Shown here in pieces: positions 8,213 through 15,359 of a stretch of 64,000 nucleotides of DNA. The translations under genes were made by a program, and so were the position numbers. This DNA comes from Thermanaerosceptrum fracticalcis (GTDB taxonomy: Bacteria > Bacillota > Peptococcia > DRI-13), in the NCBI RefSeq assembly GCF_000746025.2, contig NZ_CP045798.1:124001-188000 (forward strand), in the 5' to 3' direction. The first letter of the stretch is position 1. Every line of letters begins with the position of its first letter. The notes beneath the pieces were generated by a model that saw only the letters and a list, made by a program, of their open reading frames with translations, made no database searches and had not been told where the DNA came from.

Positions 8213-9058
8213 ATGTGGACCGAAGAAAAGCCTGTTTTAAGAATTCAAAAGCTCCGGAAACAATATGGGCCCGGCTGTGCCCTTTGCGGGGATGGCGGCC
8301 AAGGAAACCTGCAAGATAATTTTTGCCCGGAATGCAGGACAGTCTATGCCTGCAGGGATGTGTCCCTGGCTTTATACCCGGGAGAAATCTTGGGAATAGT
8401 GGGCGAATCGGGTTCGGGGAAGTCCACTCTGCTTAGATGTCTTTATTTCGATGAGGAGGTATCGGGAGGGGCTTGCTATCTTCAAAGTTACAAAGAAGGA
8501 CGAAGCAATATTTTTTTAGAGTCGTCCCAACAAAAAAGATATATCCGTAATCATTTCCTGGGAATGGTATATCAGAATCCTTACTTGGGGCTGCGGATGG
8601 ATTTTTCTTCTGTAGCTAATATAGCTGAAAAACTAATTGCTGCCGGGGAAAGAACCGTTGGGTCCATAAGGATTAGGGCTACAGAATTGTTAGAGAAAGT
8701 TAACATACCTCTTTATCGTAGCGGTGAAGCACCCCGCCATTTTTCTGGGGGCATGCAGCAAAGGGTCCAGATTGCCAAAGCCTTATCCAATAATCCTCCC
8801 TTATTATTATTGGATGAGGTTACTACAGGACTGGACTTATCTGTGCAGGCCAATGTCTTGGATCTAATCAAGAGGTTGCAGCGGGAGCTGAAAATCAGTA
8901 TGTTGGTGGTTTCCCATGATTTAAGTGTTATCCGCATGCTTGCCGATCGGACCATTGTTATGCTTAAGGGAAAGATTGTAGAAGAGGGTTTGACGGATCA
9001 GATTTTGGAGGATCCGCAGCACCCTTATACCCAGCAGCTGGTACAGTCCTTGTTATAG
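8213..9058 (+). CDS. phnK: C-P lyase-associated ABC ATPase PhnK
   Basis: A 281-residue ABC-family ATPase that docks on the PhnGHIJ core rather than on a transporter. Walker A GESGSGKST is at residues 64-72. The signature HFSGGMQQRVQIAKAL and a Walker B in LLLLDEVTTGLD follow. The C-terminal HPYTQQLVQSLL fits PhnK. ATG 8213 follows GGGGTGAG, and the frame is open upstream to 8138, inside phnJ. Residues 20-47 carry C22-x2-C25 and C38-x2-C41 before Walker A, a zinc-ribbon-like insert absent from E. coli PhnK. Confidence 0.92.
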   Translation: MWTEEKPVLRIQKLRKQYGPGCALCGDGGQGNLQDNFCPECRTVYACRDVSLALYPGEILGIVGESGSGKSTLLRCLYFDEEVSGGACYLQSYKEGRSNIFLESSQQKRYIRNHFLGMVYQNPYLGLRMDFSSVANIAEKLIAAGERTVGSIRIRATELLEKVNIPLYRSGEAPRHFSGGMQQRVQIAKALSNNPPLLLLDEVTTGLDLSVQANVLDLIKRLQRELKISMLVVSHDLSVIRMLADRTIVMLKGKIVEEGLTDQILEDPQHPYTQQLVQSLL

Positions 9059-9085
9059 ATATTTTGGCTGAAGGAGGAACAAAAA

Positions 9086-10267
9086 GTGTATTTGCTGACA
9101 AACGGCAAATTGGTTTTAGAAGACCGGGTGGCAGAAAATTATGAGCTATTGATTGAAAATGGCTGTATCAGCAGGATAGGGCCCCAGGGAGAGATGGATA
9201 ACGGGAGTGTTCCTGTTATCGATGCCCAGGGGGGATATATTGCCCCCGGTTTTATAGATATTCATTCTGATTACATCGAGTATATGGCTTCACCCCGGCC
9301 TACCAGCATCCTGGATTTTAAGATGGCTATTAAAGAAGTGGAAAAACAGCTGGTAAATCAAGGGATAACCACCATGTACCACTCCCTCTCTTTATATAAG
9401 GATTCTTTTTTCTCCCCCAAAAAAATAAGGACTTCCGAAAACGTTAAAAAATTGGCGGATCATATTGAAGAAATCAATAGCGGAAGCAGTTTAATCCACC
9501 ATCGGTTTCACGCCCGTTACGAAATAGACAATGTGGATGATGTACCTTATCTGATGGAATTTATCAAACAAAAGAAAATTCATCTCCTGTCTTTCATGGA
9601 TCATACGCCGGGGCAGGGACAGTACCGGAACCTGGAAATATATAAGGAAACCATCAAAGGCTATCAGGAAATGACCGAAGACCAGCTGGAAAAACATATC
9701 CGGGAAGCCCAACAGAAAGAAAAACTGGACTTGCAGACTATCCTCATCCTTTGCAAAATGGCGAGGGAAAGTGATATCCCCCTTGCTTCTCATGATGATG
9801 ACAGTGTGGAAAAAGTGGAGCTGGTAAAAAGCTGGGGGACGGTGATTTCTGAATTCCCCATTGCCATAGAAGTAGCGAGGGCAGCCAAAGCAAGGGAAAT
9901 GTTTACGGTGGCGGGGGCCCCCAATGTGCTTTTGGGAGGATCCCATTCCGGAAATTTAAATGCGGCCCAAGCCATTAAAGAGGGTTGCATCGATATTCTT
10001 TGCAGTGATTATTACCCTGCTTCTCTCCTCCATGCTGTATTTTTGTTGGAGAAAAAATATGGCCAAAAACTGTGGGAGATGTTTAAGCTGGTGTCCCTTA
10101 ACCCGGCCAGGGCCTTGGGTATAGCTGACACATACGGTTCCCTAGCCCCAGGGAAGAGGGCAGACCTGATCATTATTGAAAAAGATGATAAGGATGATTT
10201 CCCCTTTATCACAGCAGTTTTTGTAGACGGCAACCTGGTTTCCCGGCTTTATTATCTCAGGAGGTAA
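9086..10267 (+). CDS. phnM: RPnTP diphosphohydrolase PhnM
   Basis: A 393-residue amidohydrolase-superfamily enzyme that removes pyrophosphate from ribose 1-phosphonate 5-triphosphate, making the PhnJ substrate. Metal and substrate motifs are GFIDIHSDYIEYMASPRP near the N-terminus, SFMDHTPGQGQY, SHDDDS, and GAPNVLLGGSHSGNLNA followed by CSDYYP. The start GTG 9086 sits nine bases after AAGGAGG. It lies 27 bases after phnK and 6 before the acyltransferase gene. Confidence 0.93.
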   Translation: MYLLTNGKLVLEDRVAENYELLIENGCISRIGPQGEMDNGSVPVIDAQGGYIAPGFIDIHSDYIEYMASPRPTSILDFKMAIKEVEKQLVNQGITTMYHSLSLYKDSFFSPKKIRTSENVKKLADHIEEINSGSSLIHHRFHARYEIDNVDDVPYLMEFIKQKKIHLLSFMDHTPGQGQYRNLEIYKETIKGYQEMTEDQLEKHIREAQQKEKLDLQTILILCKMARESDIPLASHDDDSVEKVELVKSWGTVISEFPIAIEVARAAKAREMFTVAGAPNVLLGGSHSGNLNAAQAIKEGCIDILCSDYYPASLLHAVFLLEKKYGQKLWEMFKLVSLNPARALGIADTYGSLAPGKRADLIIIEKDDKDDFPFITAVFVDGNLVSRLYYLRR

Positions 10268-10273
10268 AAAATT

Positions 10274-10900
10274 ATGATAGGCAAAAGAATGTTAACCCCA
10301 GAACCCACCATTTATGAAAATTGTGTCTTGCAAAATGTAAGCATCGGCCAGTGGACAGAAGTAGGTCCCCACAATGTATGGGAGAATGTGGAGTTTGGGG
10401 ATTTTTCTTATACTTCCGGCTTCAACCAGATCCAAAATGCTTCCATTGGCAAATTTGTCAATATTGCCGCCGGAGTCAGGATAGGTCCCGTCCAGCATCC
10501 TCTGGAACGGCCTACCCTCCATCATTTTACCTACCGCCGCAGGATTTATGGTTTTGCAGATACCGATGACCTGGATTTTTTTCGCTGGCGGGAGGAGCAA
10601 AAGGTAATAATCGGTCATGATGTTTGGCTGGGCCATAACGCTATTATTATGCCGGGAGTGAAGATAGGCAATGGGTCCGTGGTGGGCAGCGGCGCCGTCG
10701 TAACCAGAGATGTGGCTCCTTATGCCATTGTGGCAGGCGTACCGGCCAAAGTGATACGGGAAAGGTTTTCTCCGGAGATAGTCCATAAAATGCAAAAAAT
10801 ACAGTGGTGGGACTGGCCTTATGAAGTCTTTAAGGAACGCTGGCGCGATTTTTTACTGGAGGCGGCAGATTTTGTCCACAAATATGATAAAGACAGGTGA
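10274..10900 (+). CDS. phosphonate-locus hexapeptide-repeat acyltransferase
   Basis: A 208-residue left-handed beta-helix acetyltransferase. Isoleucine-rich hexapeptide repeats run through residues about 20-60 and 110-160, for example VIIGHDVWLGHNAIIMPGVK. The C-terminal FSPEIVHKMQKIQWWDWP is typical of the transferase family found inside phn operons. It may acetylate an aminophosphonate or a phosphoribosyl intermediate, but the substrate is not known. It begins after AGGAGG, six bases from phnM and eight from phnL, so it is part of the same transcript. Confidence 0.8.
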   Translation: MIGKRMLTPEPTIYENCVLQNVSIGQWTEVGPHNVWENVEFGDFSYTSGFNQIQNASIGKFVNIAAGVRIGPVQHPLERPTLHHFTYRRRIYGFADTDDLDFFRWREEQKVIIGHDVWLGHNAIIMPGVKIGNGSVVGSGAVVTRDVAPYAIVAGVPAKVIRERFSPEIVHKMQKIQWWDWPYEVFKERWRDFLLEAADFVHKYDKDR

Positions 10901-10907
10901 TGGTGCC

Positions 10908-11669
10908 ATGAAAAAAATATTGCAGGTGGAGGGATTGTCCAAGTCCTTTCTATTACATCACGCAGGCAAACATATTAATGGTTGTCAAAAAATCAGCTTT
11001 GGGCTTCAGGAAGGGGAATTCCTTGGTCTTACCGGCAAAAGCGGTGCAGGGAAATCGACTGTTTTAAAGTGCATATATCGAACATATTTGCCCCAAGAAG
11101 GGCATATCTGGTTTTATTCCCGGGAGTTTGGCCTTATTGACTTGGCTAGGGCTGGGGAAAGGGAAGTGGTGCGCTTGCGGCAAAAAGAAATAGGATATGT
11201 GTCTCAGTTTTTGAATGTTTTACCTCGTACCACGGCTCGAGAAATTGTGGAACTGGCAGTACTGGATATGGGTTACGAAAAATATAGGGCCAAGCAAGAA
11301 GCAGAAAGAATATTGGAGCACTTTGAACTGGACAGGAAACTTTGGGACCTTTATCCTTATACCTTTTCCGGCGGGGAGAAACTCAGGCTTAATCTGGCCA
11401 GGGCTATGGTCAAAAAACCGCCCCTCTTGCTTTTGGACGAGCCTACGGCCTCCCTGGACAATGCCTCAAAGAAACTGGTCAGGGATTTGCTGCTGAAGTT
11501 AAAAAAGGAAGGCATTTCCATGTTGGGGATCTTCCATGACTTGGAGTTTATGGAAGGAGTCTGCGATAGGACTATGAATATCCAAGGGGGAACAATCATG
11601 CCGGAAAGGGTTGGAGGATCATGCCATGAAGGTAGACTTGCACGTCCATACCAGCATCTCAGACAGTAA
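10908..11669 (+). CDS. phnL: C-P lyase-associated ABC ATPase PhnL
   Basis: A 253-residue ABC ATPase with Walker A GKSGAGKST at residues 43-51, a degenerate signature TFSGGEKLRLNLARAM, and Walker B LLLLDEPTASLD. PhnL binds PhnK on the C-P lyase core and is needed for the PhnI reaction. ATG 10908 follows AGGTGA, and the open frame extends further upstream to 10821 inside the preceding gene. The 3' end overlaps the PHP gene by 44 bases, which implies coupled translation. Confidence 0.9.
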   Translation: MKKILQVEGLSKSFLLHHAGKHINGCQKISFGLQEGEFLGLTGKSGAGKSTVLKCIYRTYLPQEGHIWFYSREFGLIDLARAGEREVVRLRQKEIGYVSQFLNVLPRTTAREIVELAVLDMGYEKYRAKQEAERILEHFELDRKLWDLYPYTFSGGEKLRLNLARAMVKKPPLLLLDEPTASLDNASKKLVRDLLLKLKKEGISMLGIFHDLEFMEGVCDRTMNIQGGTIMPERVGGSCHEGRLARPYQHLRQ

Positions 11670-12444
11670 TTTATCTATAGAAGAAACGATCAAACTTTCC
11701 CGAAAAAATGGGGTCCGCTTCCTGGGGATAACCGATCATGACACGGTAGAGGGCTTGGAAGAAGCCGTGGCTACAGGAAGGAACTATGGTATCCAGGTGA
11801 TTCCCGGTATAGAAATTTCTGCCTTTGATTATCAAAGGGGAAGAAAAGTTCATATTTTGGGGTACAACTTTGACTTAAAGGCTTCCCATATCAAAAAGCT
11901 ATGTCAGCCCCTTTTAGCCAGGAGACAGGAAAACAGCCTATGGCAGATTAAATCCCTGAGGGACCATGGCTTTGACATTTCCCTCCAGGAAGTCCAGGAA
12001 AAAGCCCGGGTCAGCACCTGCATTTATAAACAACATATTATGGCTGTCCTCATGGACAAAGGTTATACGGACAGGATTTACTCTCACTTGTATTATACTC
12101 TTTTTCGCAATAAAGGGATTTGTGCCCGGGACATCGACTATGTTGATGTTTTTGCTGCCGTTGAGGCTGTCAAAAAGGATGGGGGTCAGGCGATTCTGGC
12201 CCACCCCGGACAGCTGGATTCCTATGAAATCATGGAGGAGTTATGGGAAGTAGGTTTAGACGGGGTGGAACTGTATCATGAGGACCATGGTCCCAAGGAT
12301 TATCAAATAATTATGAAATATGCCCAAAAAAGATCCTTGCTTCTGACGGGAGGCAGTGACTACCACGGCCGTTACGGAGGAAAAACGGCCTTGGGCGGTA
12401 TGCCCTTGCCTTTGGAATGGGTGAAGCCCTTGCTGGTAGGTTGA
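11626..12444 (+). CDS. PHP-domain cyclic phosphodiesterase, probable PhnPP
   Basis: A 272-residue PHP-superfamily phosphoesterase. Metal ligands are visible: H6-x-H8, D13, D37-H38-D39, E63, H76, and later ILAHPG and GGSDYHG. ATG 11626 follows GGAGG at 11613-11617. TTG 11611 is the longest start but has no ribosome site. The locus has no metallo-beta-lactamase PhnP and no PhnN. A PHP enzyme of Eggerthella lenta (PhnPP) opens 5-phosphoribosyl 1,2-cyclic phosphate and then removes the phosphate, giving ribose 5-phosphate. Position and fold suggest the same job here. The substrate is inferred, and other PHP phosphatases act on nucleotides. Confidence 0.8.
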   Translation: MKVDLHVHTSISDSNLSIEETIKLSRKNGVRFLGITDHDTVEGLEEAVATGRNYGIQVIPGIEISAFDYQRGRKVHILGYNFDLKASHIKKLCQPLLARRQENSLWQIKSLRDHGFDISLQEVQEKARVSTCIYKQHIMAVLMDKGYTDRIYSHLYYTLFRNKGICARDIDYVDVFAAVEAVKKDGGQAILAHPGQLDSYEIMEELWEVGLDGVELYHEDHGPKDYQIIMKYAQKRSLLLTGGSDYHGRYGGKTALGGMPLPLEWVKPLLVG

Positions 12445-12874
12445 AGTATTATTTTGGTTCGTGGGCCCCAAAATATATCGCTTATGGAGTGGCTTCCGTT
12501 TCGGGAGTTATTCTTGCCGTTTGTTCCTGTGCCATTTTGCCTTTGTTTGCCAAAATTATTATTTTGCTTCCTCTAATTGCTGGCATCGTTTATATATCCC
12601 GGAAGTGGTTTACCAAGGAGCAGGTTGCAGACTGGATGTATGAGACTTGGAGCTTGGCCCAAAAGCTTTTCCCCGTGCTTTTGGCAGGGGTGTTTGGTGC
12701 CCTCTTCTATTTCTCAACTTAGACGGAGGTTCTCATTGTCAAAGCTCTGCTGTAAGTTTACCCAACATGCTGGTCATTAGTAGTGTTATTGGGACCAAAA
12801 AGACCCTTGTGTATGTAGCGCTGGTTATTGTGATGGCTGCAGTTGGGGGGAAACTCTTTGGTGCTATGGTATAA
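12437..12874 (+). pseudogene. decayed YraQ/DUF318-type permease
   Basis: Pieces of one membrane permease survive in order. AYGVASVSGVILAVCSCAIL (12480s) is the conserved Cys-containing segment, then WMYETWSLAQKLFPVLLAG up to YFST, then a TAG where the family has Leu, then TEVLIVKALL. In another frame follows SLPNMLVISSVIGTKKTLVY to 12874. The first half of the gene is absent, a stop interrupts the middle, and stretches between conserved blocks are deleted. The frame starts inside the end of the PHP gene, so a deletion probably joined the two. Such permeases move metal or arsenic compounds, and this one cannot be functional. Confidence 0.75.
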
Positions 12875-12894
12875 TTCAGGAAGTGGGGGTGATA

Positions 12895-12958
12895 TGATGG
12901 AAATAATAGTTTACGGACCTGGATGCCGGTAACTGTGCGAAGCTGACCGTATTTTATA
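12895..12958 (+). pseudogene. thioredoxin-like gene remnant cut by the right 579-bp repeat
   Basis: ATG 12895 follows GGGGTGAT and encodes MMEIIVYGPGCR, then a TAA, then LCEAD. This is the start of the small thioredoxin/glutaredoxin-like proteins (VYGPGCxxC) usually encoded after YraQ-type permeases. A stop sits inside the active-site loop, and all homology ends at 12958 where the repeat begins. The neighbour is the permease remnant, so the two decayed together. Confidence 0.6.
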
Positions 12959-13537
12959 TCTTGACAATATCTTGATATTCTCCAGAAAAAATATAAACAT
13001 TGCTCTGTTATGATAAGACCATCAACACAAAACTTATCTAAGGAGGTAATGTTTCATGAAAAAACGGTCCCTAATTATCCTAACTGTTTCCCTGATGGTG
13101 CTCTTCACAACAGCGGTATTTGCAGCTACCTACTCCAATCCGGCTCAGATTATTTCGGGGCTGACAGGGAAGACTGAGGCTGATGTCTATGCCCAGCGTT
13201 CCCAGGGTAAGACCTTTGGGCAGATAGCCCAGGAAAATGGGGTCTTCGACCAGTTTAAGTCCGATATGCTCCAGTACAAAAAGGAGATTATTGATCAGCG
13301 GGTAGCCAGCGGCACCATCACCAAGGAAAAGGGGGAAGCTATCAAGAAAGCCCTCGATGAAAGAATTGCCGCCTGCACCGGAACACCTGACCCCAATAGA
13401 GATCGTTTAGGACAGAAGTTTGGCGGCGGTTTAGGTTTTGGTAAAGGGCAAAGCCGCGGCATGGGCAGAGGAATGGGAATGGGCCAGGGCATGGGCTTTG
13501 GCCGATGAGAAAAACCCGGCCCCCCTTAGGGGGTCGG
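12959..13537 (+). repeat. 579-bp direct repeat, right copy
   Basis: Identical to 56-634. It carries the promoter (-10 at 13006-13014), the DUF2680-like gene and the terminator stem. With the left copy it brackets 12.3 kb containing the whole phn locus. The left boundary cuts the thioredoxin-like remnant. Right of 13537 the T-run differs from copy 1. Confidence 0.95.
13056..13508 (+). CDS. secreted DUF2680-like protein, copy 2
   Basis: Same 150-residue product and same nucleotides as 153-605: signal peptide, DUF2680-like helical middle, Gly/Met/Arg-rich tail. Complete identity including silent positions and flanking control signals means the copy is recent or kept equal by gene conversion. 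It is followed by its own terminator. Confidence 0.85.
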   Translation: MKKRSLIILTVSLMVLFTTAVFAATYSNPAQIISGLTGKTEADVYAQRSQGKTFGQIAQENGVFDQFKSDMLQYKKEIIDQRVASGTITKEKGEAIKKALDERIAACTGTPDPNRDRLGQKFGGGLGFGKGQSRGMGRGMGMGQGMGFGR

Positions 13538-13551
13538 GTTTTCTTTTTTCA
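13512..13551 (+). terminator. intrinsic terminator after DUF2680-like copy 2
   Basis: AAACCCGGCCCCC pairs with GGGGGTCGGGTTT (one G-U pair) and is followed by a T-rich run. The stem is longer than in copy 1 because GGG replaces GG just past the repeat boundary. Confidence 0.8.
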
Positions 13552-13687
13552 TCATAAAGAGTATTATTCCTTTCAACCCTTCTTCCTAAAAGTAAAAAAT
13601 GGGATAGGAGGGCAAAGGAAATAAAACGGCTGTTTTAGAATAATGTAAAGGAGAGTAGGTCATGCTGGTGTGAAAGAAGGATAGGAA

Positions 13688-14152
13688 ATGATGTTGAGAT
13701 ATTACCGGAAAATAACCATCTGGGAAAATATCCGCAGAGTGAAGTTATTGATTAATTTCAAGGAATTACTGGTTGAATATTTTGCTGCTGTGGAATACAG
13801 CTATTTCTGCATCATTGAAACCCATGAAGCTATCCGGATCAGAAAAAAAATCAATGCTATGCTTAAGGAGGTCTATGAAATTATTTACCTGGCGGGGGTT
13901 AACAGTATTTTTCGCCGTTTGTCCAAACCTGCTCCAGTCGGTGTAAGTGCTGAAATGGAAGATCTCTACGATATTTTTGACCTCTATTACTCGGATATCG
14001 GTCCTCGTAAACTTATTGATATTGTGGACCAGATTATTAAAGTATACAAGGATAATCAGGTCATGGCCTTTCTGAGAACCTTTAATCCTTTTTTTTGGTT
14101 GAGTCTTTTGCTGGATCACCTGGTGTGTTTTTTTCTCAAAAAACATAATTGA
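13688..14152 (+). CDS. hypothetical protein, 154 residues
   Basis: Not recognised. The protein is rich in basic and aromatic residues, probably mostly helical, with a hydrophobic stretch near the C-terminus (about residues 125-148, FLRTFNPFFWLSLLLDHLV) that could be a membrane anchor. ATG 13688 follows GAAGGATAGGAA; ATG 13691 is equally possible. It stands alone between the repeat unit and the glucokinase operon. Typical codon use and a ribosome site support a real gene. Confidence 0.6.
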   Translation: MMLRYYRKITIWENIRRVKLLINFKELLVEYFAAVEYSYFCIIETHEAIRIRKKINAMLKEVYEIIYLAGVNSIFRRLSKPAPVGVSAEMEDLYDIFDLYYSDIGPRKLIDIVDQIIKVYKDNQVMAFLRTFNPFFWLSLLLDHLVCFFLKKHN

Positions 14153-14191
14153 TGCATAAAGGGGCAGCATATATGCAGATAGGTATTAAGT

Positions 14192-14330
14192 GCCGGCAAC
14201 CAGTGACCGGAAATTTGATATTAGACACTCATGCTGTTAACAGCACCCACTAGTCACGGTTCACGGTTAACGTTTTACTGTTCACGAATAAAAATAACGG
14301 GACACCGGTCACTGGACTCTGGTCACTGAC
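14192..14330. repeat. dispersed intergenic repeat, member 1
   Basis: This gap holds short inverted and direct motifs seen elsewhere in the window. CACGGTTCACGGTTAACGT (14255-14273) recurs at 37091 and, with one change, at 38963. CAGTGACCGG and CACCGGTCACTGGACTCTGG resemble the array at 38938-38962. There is also a perfect 12-base palindrome GCTGTTAACAGC. The layout suggests a REP-like noncoding repeat family. Confidence 0.6.
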
Positions 14331-14384
14331 AATACAGCCGCTGGGTTCTGGTGAATAAGGTTGGATGCAAAGGAGCGTAAAGGA

Positions 14385-15359
14385 ATGGAAAAGTATACCG
14401 TGGGTATAGACCTGGGGGGTACAAATATAACAGCAGCTTTGGTAAATCAGGCCGGTGAAGTAAAGGGGTGCCTTAAGTTAGCTACCCAGGCTGAAATGGG
14501 GCCCCCAGGAGTAACCCAGCGTATGATCCAGATGGTTTGTTCTTTACTTACTGAAAACAACCTTACTTTGGGGAATCTCTTTGGCCTTGGCATAGGAGTC
14601 CCGGGGCTGGTCAACAGCCGGGAAGGAACGGCCATATTCTTACCCAATTTACCCGGGTGGAGGAATATTCCCCTTGTCCAGTGGGTGAGGGGAGAACTGG
14701 GAGTGCCTGTGCTGATCGATAACGATGTGAGGATGGCAGCCTGGGGAGAAAAGCTTCAGGGTGCAGGGCGCGGCTGGGATGATATCGTCTGTATCACTCT
14801 GGGGACGGGTATTGGTTCGGGAATTTTTTTACAGGGGAAAATGTTCAGGGGGCATTCTGAGAGTGCCGGTGAAATTGGCCATATGACGGTGGAAAAAGAT
14901 GGACTTCCCTGTACCTGCGGTAATCGCGGATGTTTAGAAATGTATGCCTCAGGGAGGGCTATAGCCCGCAGGGCAAAAGAAGCAGTTAAGCAGAATGGCT
15001 TCAGTCCCATCCTTGAACTGGCAGAAGGGGATGAATCTATGATTACGGCGAGGACTGTGTATGATGCAGCAAGGCTGGGTGATTCCCTGGCCCATGGTAT
15101 TATCAGGGAGGCTGCCGCATACCTGGGGATAGGGTTGGCCAATGTTGCTAATATTTTAAACCCCCAGGGGATTATCATAGGTGGCGGGGTGGCCGGTATG
15201 GGAGAAATGCTTTTGACACCGGTCCGTGAAGTGGTTAAAGCCAGGGCTATGCCTTTAAACCGGGAAGTGGAGATAGTAGCAGCAGAACTGGGAGATGGGG
15301 CCGGAGCCATTGGGGCGGCTTATGTAGCGGGAATCAACGGAGGTATAATACGATCATGA
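14385..15359 (+). CDS. glcK: ROK-family glucokinase
   Basis: A 324-residue sugar kinase that phosphorylates glucose with ATP to glucose 6-phosphate. The phosphate-binding GIDLGGTN is near the N-terminus, catalytic D114 lies in DNDVRMAAWGE, LGTGIGSGI follows, and the ROK zinc motif is C176-x-C178-x4-C183-LE. ATG 14385 is ten bases from AAAGGAG; TTG 14361 is the longer alternative. It heads an operon with malQ and pgi. Glucose as substrate is inferred from context. Confidence 0.88.
   Translation: MEKYTVGIDLGGTNITAALVNQAGEVKGCLKLATQAEMGPPGVTQRMIQMVCSLLTENNLTLGNLFGLGIGVPGLVNSREGTAIFLPNLPGWRNIPLVQWVRGELGVPVLIDNDVRMAAWGEKLQGAGRGWDDIVCITLGTGIGSGIFLQGKMFRGHSESAGEIGHMTVEKDGLPCTCGNRGCLEMYASGRAIARRAKEAVKQNGFSPILELAEGDESMITARTVYDAARLGDSLAHGIIREAAAYLGIGLANVANILNPQGIIIGGGVAGMGEMLLTPVREVVKARAMPLNREVEIVAAELGDGAGAIGAAYVAGINGGIIRS

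Noticed and set aside
12959-13537. The 579-bp repeat as an insertion sequence
   Set aside because: It encodes a secreted protein, not a transposase, has no terminal inverted repeats, and shows no target duplication at either copy.
14234-14245. GCTGTTAACAGC as an operator of the glucokinase gene
   Set aside because: It is part of a repeat-rich gap and 140 bases from the start codon. Better explained as part of the REP-like array.
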